DNA of 13,378 bases from the NCBI GenBank assembly GCA_026193555.1, contig JAPHUU010000149.1, positions 1-13,378 of the forward strand, read 5' to 3'. Numbering within the stretch: the first letter of the stretch is position 1; each line of letters opens with the position of its first letter. The stretch is from Rhodanobacter sp. (GTDB taxonomy: Bacteria > Pseudomonadota > Gammaproteobacteria > Xanthomonadales > Rhodanobacteraceae). The notes beneath the pieces were generated by a model. The model was not told where the DNA came from, ran no database searches, and saw only the letters and a list, made by a program, of their open reading frames with translations. Positions 7,135 through 13,378 of the stretch are shown here, in pieces. Made by a program: the position numbers and the translations under genes.

Positions 7135-9348
7135 TTACTGCAGCGTGTCGCTGAGGATCCGCGGCGTCACGAAGATCAGCAGCTCGGCCTTGGTGTTGCT
7201 GCGCGAAGTATTGCGGAACAGCACCCCGATACCCGGGATATCACCCAGCCCCGGTACCTTGGAGACCGTGTTGGACTTGTTGACCTCGTAGATGCCGCCG
7301 AGCACGACGGTCTGCCCATTGTCGACCAGCACCGAGGTATTGATCTCGCGCGTGTCGATGGTCGGCACCTGACCACTGCCCGGTACCGTCACGTAGCCAG
7401 CCAACGCATCCTTCTTGACGTTGATCATCAGGTAGATGCGATTGTCGGCGGTGATGGTCGGCGTCACTTTCAGCTCCAGCACCGCATCCTTGAAGGCCAC
7501 GGTGGCCGTGCCGCTGCCCGCGCCGCCACCGGTGCTGTTCTGGTAGGTGACGTAGCCGATCTCCTGGCCTTGGCGGATCACTGCTTCCTGCTGGTTGGCG
7601 GTGATCACCCGCGGGCTGGAAATGACCTCACCGGTGCCCTCGGTCTGTGCCGCGGAAAGCTCCAGGTCAAGTGCGTAGTTGGCGCCAAGGATGGCCAGGC
7701 CGAAGCTGCCGGTTGCCGCCTGTGCGGGCAGGTTGACGTTGAGCCCGCCGGCCGTCCCGTTGCCATTGTCCTTGCCTCCGATGGAGACCACGTTGCCGCC
7801 ACCGAGACCGGCGGCCAGGCTTGGACCGGCGGCCGCGGCATTCTGGAACTGGGTATTGTTCTGACGCCCCTGGATGCCGAACTTCGCACCCAGGTCGCGG
7901 GTGAAGTTGTCGGTGGCCACCACGATGCGCGATTCGATCAGCACCTGTTGCACCGGCTTGTCGAGCACGGCAATCAGGTCACGGATCTGCTTGATCTTCT
8001 CGGGCGTGTCGTTCAGCAACAAGGTGTTGGTACGGACATCGAACGAAACGCTGCCGCGCGGTGACAGGAAGCCGCGACTGGTATTGGCGCCACCGCCACC
8101 GCCACCGCCTCCCTGCTTGCTGCCGGTAGTCAGCAGCGTGGCAATTTCCGAGGCCTTGCCGTAGCTGATCGGCACATAGGCGGTAACCAGTTCGGCCGTA
8201 TCCTGTGCCTTCAGCTTTGCATCCGCGACGTCCTGCTCGTATTTTGCCAGTTCGGCCTGCGGTGCTACCCAGATCACGTTGCCGTTGCGGCGCTTGTCGA
8301 GGCTCTTGGCGCGCAGGATCACGTCCAGCGCCTGGTCCCACGGCACATTGACCAGCCGCAGGGTGACGCTGCCGCCGACGCTGTCCGATGCGACCAGATT
8401 GAGCCCCGAGATATCAGCGATCAGCTGCAACGCCGAGCGCACCGGGATGTCCTGGAAATTGAATGTGACGCGCTTGCCGTTGTAGCTGGGTTCCTGTCCC
8501 GGTTTCGCCAGTGCATCAGCCTTGGCACCGGCCTTTTTCGGCGCGACTTCGACCACATACTGCTCAGGCGTCTGATACGCGGAGGTTTCCACGTCGCCCT
8601 TGACCGCGATTTCCAACTGGGCGCCGCCGCCCTTGCCCGCACGGGTGACGATGGACTGCACCGGCGTGGCGAAGTCCAGCGTATCCAGTCGCTGCGCCAG
8701 ATTGGGTGGCAGGTTGGCGTGATCGATCTTGACCATCACGTTGTCGCCCTGGCGGGTCATCTCGGCATTTGCACCGCTGCCGCTGAAGCTGATCAGCACG
8801 CGGCCCTCGCCATTCGGGCCGCGGCGGAAGTCGATGTTGGAGATTGCCGGGCCGCTCATCGTGGAAGGCAACGCCTTGGACGGATCGATCGTCGCCACCG
8901 TGGTGACCGCCTGATCCGCTGTGCCGTTGTTGACGGTCAGCACCAGGCTGTCGCCATCGACGCGGGAGCGATAGGTCGACTCACGCATCAATTCAACGAT
9001 CACCCGGGTACGACCGCCGGCCTCCACCGCCGACACACCGGAAGTCGAACCCTTGCCGATGTCCAGATGACGCGGCGCCGCGTTGTCGGTATTGGCAAAG
9101 TCGATCGCGATGCGTGGCGGGTTGCCGGTGGTGAATATTCGCGGCTGCGGCACCGGGCCACCACTGAAATCCATGTGCAATTCGACGTTGCCACCTGGCA
9201 ACGCTTCATAGCGGATGTTTTTCAGCGTGGTAGTGGCCGCCATGGCAGCACTGGCCCAGGTGGTGCCGGCAAGCAGCAGGCCCATCAAAATGTAGCGACT
9301 CGCATGGCGCATGACACTGCCCCGAACGGATTGGATTTGGTTGGTCAT
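7135..9348 (-). CDS. pilQ: Type IV pilus secretin PilQ
   Basis: A 737-residue outer-membrane secretin that forms the channel through which the type IV pilus is extruded. Residues 13-38 form a signal peptide (basic MRHASRY, hydrophobic core, AMA cleavage site near 37). Two AMIN domains follow, which bind peptidoglycan in related secretins (about 40-140 and 168-268). Next are an N0/STN domain (about 292-345, VTFNFQDIPVRSALQLIADI) and an N1 domain (about 385-465), which is interrupted by an eight-glycine run (413-420). The secretin barrel (about 465-735) carries the family signatures GQTVVLGGI (678-686), LGDIPGIGVLFRN (701-713) and ELLIFVTPRI (722-731). The start at 9348 has AGGGG 8 nt upstream; an in-frame ATG at 9312 would also leave a complete signal peptide. 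The gene follows pilP after a 20-nt gap and is the last gene before the terminator. Length and domains are normal for the family. Confidence 0.97.
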   Translation of the reverse strand: MTNQIQSVRGSVMRHASRYILMGLLLAGTTWASAAMAATTTLKNIRYEALPGGNVELHMDFSGGPVPQPRIFTTGNPPRIAIDFANTDNAAPRHLDIGKGSTSGVSAVEAGGRTRVIVELMRESTYRSRVDGDSLVLTVNNGTADQAVTTVATIDPSKALPSTMSGPAISNIDFRRGPNGEGRVLISFSGSGANAEMTRQGDNVMVKIDHANLPPNLAQRLDTLDFATPVQSIVTRAGKGGGAQLEIAVKGDVETSAYQTPEQYVVEVAPKKAGAKADALAKPGQEPSYNGKRVTFNFQDIPVRSALQLIADISGLNLVASDSVGGSVTLRLVNVPWDQALDVILRAKSLDKRRNGNVIWVAPQAELAKYEQDVADAKLKAQDTAELVTAYVPISYGKASEIATLLTTGSKQGGGGGGGGANTSRGFLSPRGSVSFDVRTNTLLLNDTPEKIKQIRDLIAVLDKPVQQVLIESRIVVATDNFTRDLGAKFGIQGRQNNTQFQNAAAAGPSLAAGLGGGNVVSIGGKDNGNGTAGGLNVNLPAQAATGSFGLAILGANYALDLELSAAQTEGTGEVISSPRVITANQQEAVIRQGQEIGYVTYQNSTGGGAGSGTATVAFKDAVLELKVTPTITADNRIYLMINVKKDALAGYVTVPGSGQVPTIDTREINTSVLVDNGQTVVLGGIYEVNKSNTVSKVPGLGDIPGIGVLFRNTSRSNTKAELLIFVTPRILSDTLQ
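8089..8112 (-). repeat. GGTGGC hexanucleotide repeat coding for polyglycine in PilQ
   Basis: On the plus strand GCCACC is repeated three times and followed by another GCC (8089-8109). On the coding strand this makes a run of eight glycine codons (G413-G420) in the loop of a periplasmic N domain of PilQ. The unit is a multiple of three, so slippage would change loop length without breaking the frame. Confidence 0.8.
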
Positions 9349-9356
9349 TGCATCAG

Positions 9357-9361
9357 CCCCT
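9357..9361 (-). promoter_or_regulatory. Ribosome binding site of pilQ
   Basis: AGGGG lies 8 nt before the pilQ ATG, in the only non-overlapping junction of the pil operon. It lets pilQ be translated independently of pilP and supports the start at 9348. Confidence 0.65.
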
Positions 9362-9368
9362 GTATTTC

Positions 9369-9914
9369 CTATTGCGCGGCAAGCGCGATGCTGGCCGGAC
9401 GTTCCATCCAGCCACCATTACCGTTGGATACCAGCTCGACCAGATCAATATGGTCCTCGCTGATGGCAGTGATATGCCCGTAATTCTGGCCCATGTACTC
9501 ACCGCTATGGACGCGATGGATGACACCACCCGGGTCCTTGATCAAGACTTCCATGTTCGCACCCACGCCCACGGTACCGACCATCCTCAGGCTGTCCAGC
9601 GCAAACATTTCGAGGGGCTGCTTGGCCCGCCCCGCGTCCGGCCGCGGGCCGGCGGTGCCTGCATCAGTGGTCTGCATTTCGACCGTACTCGGACTGAATG
9701 GATCTCGTCGATCCTGATCATCGTACTTGAAGGTCTCGAACGTCTTGATCACCGGCAAAGGCTGAATCGGCTGGCCCTTCTTGGCCTTTTCCAGCGCAAC
9801 CCAATTGCGCAGATCCGACATCCCCTTGGTGCAGCCGCCGAGGATCAACGCCGCAACGAAAATCGACAACAGCCGGATCACGAGAGTCATCTTGTTGGCG
9901 GCAACTCTGTTCAT
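9369..9914 (-). CDS. pilP: Type IV pilus assembly lipoprotein PilP
   Basis: A 181-residue lipoprotein that ties the PilN/PilO alignment ring to the PilQ secretin in the periplasm. The lipoprotein signal is clear: a hydrophobic stretch (11-26) ends in the lipobox L-G-G-C with Cys28 as the lipidated residue. A flexible segment follows (about 29-100), with the family's conserved stretch DDQDRRDPFSP (65-75), then a small beta-rich domain (about 101-175: LEMFALDSLRMVGTVG, then GGVIHRVHSGEYMGQNYGHI), which is the PilQ-binding HR-like fold. The residue after the lipid Cys is Thr, not Asp, so the sequence gives no inner-membrane retention signal, although PilP is usually described as inner-membrane attached. 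The ATG overlaps the pilO stop (ATGA), so translation is probably coupled. Length is normal. Confidence 0.95.
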   Translation of the reverse strand: MNRVAANKMTLVIRLLSIFVAALILGGCTKGMSDLRNWVALEKAKKGQPIQPLPVIKTFETFKYDDQDRRDPFSPSTVEMQTTDAGTAGPRPDAGRAKQPLEMFALDSLRMVGTVGVGANMEVLIKDPGGVIHRVHSGEYMGQNYGHITAISEDHIDLVELVSNGNGGWMERPASIALAAQ

Positions 9915-10564
9915 TTCCGCACCCCCTTGCTGGCGCCTGCAGGTGCATTTCCGCTTTCTTCGTCATCCAGATACCGGTAGGTCTTTACCGTGCCCTGAAG
10001 AACCAGCTGGCCACTTACCGCCTCCCCCTTGGTCGGCGCTTTCGGCGTCAGCGAAACATCGTGCAGGGTGAGGATGACCACGCGGGGCAGCGATGCAACA
10101 CCACTGATGAACGCACCAAACTGGTGATAGGTGCCAGTCATGCGCAGCGTGATCGGCTGTTCGGAATAGAAGTCCTTCGGCGTTTCCCGGCCCGGCTCGA
10201 ACAATTCGGTTTCCAGTCCGGCCGACAATGCTGTCTGCGAAATGTCCACCAGCAGTTCGGGCATTTCCGTCTTGCTCGGCAGCTGACGCAGCAACTGTCG
10301 CAACATGTCCTGCATCTCATCGAGCTGCTGCTGCAATGCCTCGAGGTTGACCGCCTTGGCCTGCTTGGTGGAAAACTCCTGCTTCAGATGCGCTTCCTTG
10401 CCGGCCAGCGTGCTCAGGCTGTCCTGCTGGTCGCTGACGTAGAAGTACCAGCCCATCAGGAGGACAACCGCGCAGAGCAGGCCGGTGAAGAACAACTTGA
10501 TCGACTGCGGCCAGCCACCGACATTGTTGCGATCGAGGTTGCGGATATCATCGAGGAACTTCAT
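9911..10564 (-). CDS. pilO: Type IV pilus alignment protein PilO
   Basis: A 217-residue bitopic inner-membrane protein that pairs with PilN to build the periplasmic alignment ring. A short cytoplasmic N-terminus, with the conserved stretch LDRNNVGGWP (10-19), is followed by one membrane helix (about 22-42). A coiled coil rich in Gln/Leu/Glu comes next (about 47-95), then a ferredoxin-like globular domain (about 100-197, including QPITLRMTGTYHQFGAFISG and the LPRVVIL strand). A short acidic, Gly/Ala-rich tail ends the protein. Its length is typical. It overlaps both pilN and pilP by 4 nt (ATGA each side), as expected for subunits made in fixed ratio. Confidence 0.95.
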   Translation of the reverse strand: MKFLDDIRNLDRNNVGGWPQSIKLFFTGLLCAVVLLMGWYFYVSDQQDSLSTLAGKEAHLKQEFSTKQAKAVNLEALQQQLDEMQDMLRQLLRQLPSKTEMPELLVDISQTALSAGLETELFEPGRETPKDFYSEQPITLRMTGTYHQFGAFISGVASLPRVVILTLHDVSLTPKAPTKGEAVSGQLVLQGTVKTYRYLDDEESGNAPAGASKGVRK

Positions 10565-11252
10565 GGCTTGGTTCCTCCTGCAGCCATCGCACTCGCGGGC
10601 TTGGCGGTCATGGGTGTGCCGGGCGAGGCGGCCAGTTTCGAGGAAGCACCGGTTGTCGCCTTGGCGGCAGTGGCAGGCGTCGGGCCGGCGCCGGCGTGGG
10701 TTTCATCGAGTTTCGGTCGGCTCAGCGCCACATTGAGACCGAAGACATACGGCATGCGCGTCGCATTGTGGCTGTTCTCGGTCTTGCGCAGATCGGCATG
10801 TCCCATCCACGGCGATGCCTCGATATTGCGCATGTACTCGGCGACGCTGGCATTCGACTGCGCCACACCATCGAGTGTCATGGCCTGACCACTCTGCTTG
10901 AGGCCGGTCAGACGCGCACTGGTGGGTATCGTCCTGACCAGCTCGTCAAACAGATGCACCATTTGCGAACGATCTGCCTGCAACTGTTCGATGATCTGCT
11001 TGCGCGCCAGCAGATGCTGCCGCACTTTTTCCAGATCCTTGATCTTGGCGATGCGCACGTCCAGCTGCTTTATCTCGGTTTGCAGATAGGTATTGCGCTC
11101 GTTTTGGTTGTCGATGCGCTGATCCATCCAGAACACCCACACCAGCAGGATGCCCAATCCCACCACGAACGAGGCGGCGAGCTGCATGTAGAACTCGCGT
11201 TCGCGAAGCTTGCGCCGTTCGGCGCGCCACGGAAGTAGATTGACGTGTGCCA

Positions 11253-11253
<1 letters not shown>
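10561..11253 (-). CDS. pilN: Type IV pilus alignment protein PilN
   Basis: A 230-residue bitopic inner-membrane protein. Its N-terminus carries the hallmark NLLPWR (5-10), the short cytoplasmic motif that PilM binds. One membrane helix (about 24-42) is followed by a coiled coil (about 47-95) and a compact periplasmic domain (about 100-180, ending FGLNVALSRPK). From about 182 to 230 there is a low-complexity Ala/Pro/Thr/Lys/Gly tail that is longer than I expect for PilN; it is probably disordered. The ATG overlaps the pilM stop by one base (TGATG), and GAGGAG lies 9 nt upstream. It forms the PilN/PilO heterodimer with the next gene product. Confidence 0.95.
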
Positions 11254-12329
<1,076 letters not shown>

Positions 12330-12370
12330 CTAACGCCCGCAACCAGAGTTCTGGCGAGATGCGCAGTGGC

Positions 12371-12399
12371 ATTAAATCGAAAAAATGGCGTAATGGCAA
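12371..12399 (-). promoter_or_regulatory. Sigma-70 promoter of pilMNOPQ
   Basis: The minus strand reads TTGCCA (12399-12394), a 17-nt spacer, and TTTAAT (12376-12371). Each hexamer matches the consensus at 5 of 6 positions with ideal spacing. Transcription would begin near 12364, giving a leader of about 50 nt that includes the pilM ribosome site. No better pair is seen in the 252-bp divergent region. Confidence 0.7.
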
Positions 12400-12494
12400 C
12401 GGTCTACGCGAACTTTCTCAAGTAATTGGCGTGATGTCCACCACATTTGAACGATTGCCTCCCCGCGGCGCAAGTCTTGCTTGGCCAACCGGGG

Positions 12495-12525
12495 TTCATG
12501 CACCGGATACTGCTACATCTATACT
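12495..12525 (+). promoter_or_regulatory. Weak candidate promoter of mrcA
   Basis: TATACT (12520-12525) is a good -10 hexamer, about 38 nt before the mrcA ATG. The only nearby -35 candidate is a poor TTCATG (12495-12500) with a long 19-nt spacer. A TTGACT at 12537-12542 has no -10 at a workable distance. Tentative. Confidence 0.3.
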
Positions 12526-12563
12526 CTGGCATGTTTTGACTCAGGTCTCGCTATCCTCACACC

Positions 12564-13378
12564 ATGCAAATTTTGAAGCGTTTGTTACGCTGGGCACTGA
12601 TCCTGGCCTTTTCCGGTTTGCTCCTGGCAGTTGTCGCAGTTGGGGTCGCATATTGGCTTTTAGCCCCCCGATTGCCGTCGGTGACGGTACTGAAGGACTA
12701 CCACATGCAGGTGCCACTGCGTGTGCTCAGCGCGGACGGCAAGCTGATCGCCAGCTTTGGCGAGACTCGTCGCATACCGGTAACCATCGCTGACGTGCCC
12801 GCCCGCCTCAAGCACGCGGTGCTTTCGGCGGAGGATGCGGATTTCTATCATCACCCCGGCGTGGACTGGCACGGTATCGCCCGTGCCGGCTGGCACGTCA
12901 TCGTGACCGGCGGCGACAAGGGTCCGGGTGGCTCAACGATCACCCAGCAGGTTGCGCGGAACTTCTTCCTCAGCCCGGAAAAACTCTATTCGCGAAAACT
13001 CACCGAGATCTTCATCGCCTTGCGCATCGAGCACGAGCTCAGCAAGGACCAGATTCTCGAGCTGTATCTCAACAAGATGTTTCTGGGACATCGTTCCTAT
13101 GGCGTGGGTGCGGCCGCCGCCTACTATTACGGCAAGACGCTGAATCAACTGACCGTGGCCGAATGCGCACTCATCGCATCGACGTTCCAGCTCCCCTCGG
13201 CAGTCAATCCGATCAACAATCCGACCCGCGCGATTGCCAGACGCAACTGGGTGCTGCGCGAGATGCTGCGGCATCAGTACATCACCAAGGCGGAATATCA
13301 GCAGGCGATCGCCGAGCCCAACCACGCCCATGCGCACGAACAGCCGATCGAAGTGGATGCCCCCTACATCGCGGAAAT
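12564..13378 (+). CDS. mrcA: Class A penicillin-binding protein PBP1A (N-terminal part; runs off window)
   Basis: The first 271 codons of a bifunctional peptidoglycan synthase; the transpeptidase half lies beyond the window. A short basic N-terminus and one membrane helix (about 11-33) anchor it in the inner membrane. The family-51 glycosyltransferase domain then starts (about 50-225), with catalytic motif 1 AEDADFYHHPGVD (89-101; catalytic Glu90), motif 2 GGSTITQQVARNFF (122-135), motif 3 RKLTEIFIALRIEHELSKDQ (144-163; second key Glu148), then LELYLNKMFLGHRSYGVGAA (165-184) and a YYGK motif. It polymerises lipid II into glycan chains. The ATG at 12564 is the first start after an in-frame TGA at 12537, and no Shine-Dalgarno is visible before it. 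mrcA/ponA divergent from pilMNOPQ is a common gammaproteobacterial arrangement, as in Pseudomonas. Confidence 0.95.
   Translation, partial: MQILKRLLRWALILAFSGLLLAVVAVGVAYWLLAPRLPSVTVLKDYHMQVPLRVLSADGKLIASFGETRRIPVTIADVPARLKHAVLSAEDADFYHHPGVDWHGIARAGWHVIVTGGDKGPGGSTITQQVARNFFLSPEKLYSRKLTEIFIALRIEHELSKDQILELYLNKMFLGHRSYGVGAAAAYYYGKTLNQLTVAECALIASTFQLPSAVNPINNPTRAIARRNWVLREMLRHQYITKAEYQQAIAEPNHAHAHEQPIEVDAPYIAE

Noticed and set aside
7063..8064. A 333-codon plus-strand open frame starting in the pilQ-moxR gap.
   Set aside because: It begins at the terminator stem and then runs antisense through pilQ; no domain and no ribosome site.
12419..12460. A possible sigma-54 promoter (GG-N10-GC) on the minus strand upstream of pilM.
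   Set aside because: Only the two dinucleotides match; the TGGCAC and TTGC context is absent, and a far better sigma-70 promoter lies closer to pilM.
12359..12793. A 144-codon plus-strand frame spanning the pilM-mrcA gap.
   Set aside because: It covers the pilM promoter and then overlaps mrcA out of frame. Its peptide has no recognisable features and it ends inside the conserved mrcA gene.

Overview
The window looks like a chromosomal segment of a high-GC gammaproteobacterium of the order Xanthomonadales, most likely in or near the Rhodanobacteraceae or Xanthomonadaceae. The assignment rests on strong GC bias at third codon positions, the divergent mrcA/pilMNOPQ arrangement, and the protein style of PilQ and of a fused VWA-TPR Bat protein. 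It is inference from protein recognition, not from a database search. I see no mobile elements, CRISPR arrays, tRNA or rRNA genes, and no sign of recent transfer. Every gene shares the same GC-rich codon style.

Right end (12564-13378, + strand): the first 271 codons of a class A penicillin-binding protein, PBP1A (mrcA/ponA), cut by the window edge. It is divergent from the pil operon across a 252-bp intergenic region. That region holds a good sigma-70 promoter for pilM and a weaker candidate for mrcA.

Middle (7135-12311, - strand): pilM-pilN-pilO-pilP-pilQ, the alignment subcomplex and outer-membrane secretin of the type IV pilus. PilM (cytoplasmic, actin-like) binds the N-terminus of PilN. 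PilN and PilO form the periplasmic alignment ring, and the lipoprotein PilP links that ring to PilQ. The first four genes overlap by 1-4 nt. pilQ follows a 20-nt gap with its own Shine-Dalgarno sequence. A strong intrinsic terminator ends the operon about 20 nt after the pilQ stop.

Left part (1-6950, - strand): a second co-directional operon, moxR - DUF58 - DUF4381 - VWA (batA-like) - VWA/TPR fusion (batB/batC-like) - batD (running off the left edge). All junctions overlap by 1-8 nt. This is the MoxR AAA+ ATPase / Bat ('aerotolerance') module. A cytoplasmic AAA+ chaperone-like ATPase is thought to act with membrane-anchored von Willebrand A proteins whose substrate is generally unknown. A candidate ECF-sigma-like promoter lies between the pilQ terminator and moxR.

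Nothing here is a clearly undescribed system; both operons are known modules. The most unusual signal is in the BatB/C fusion, whose MIDAS metal-binding motif is degraded (S-x-S-x-H where D-x-S-x-S is expected), while the neighbouring BatA keeps a perfect motif. Also worth a look are the DUF58 variant motif (D-x-H-x-S), a glycine hexanucleotide repeat in pilQ, a long low-complexity tail on PilN, and the placement of the Bat operon directly behind pilQ, where aroK/aroB sit in pseudomonads.
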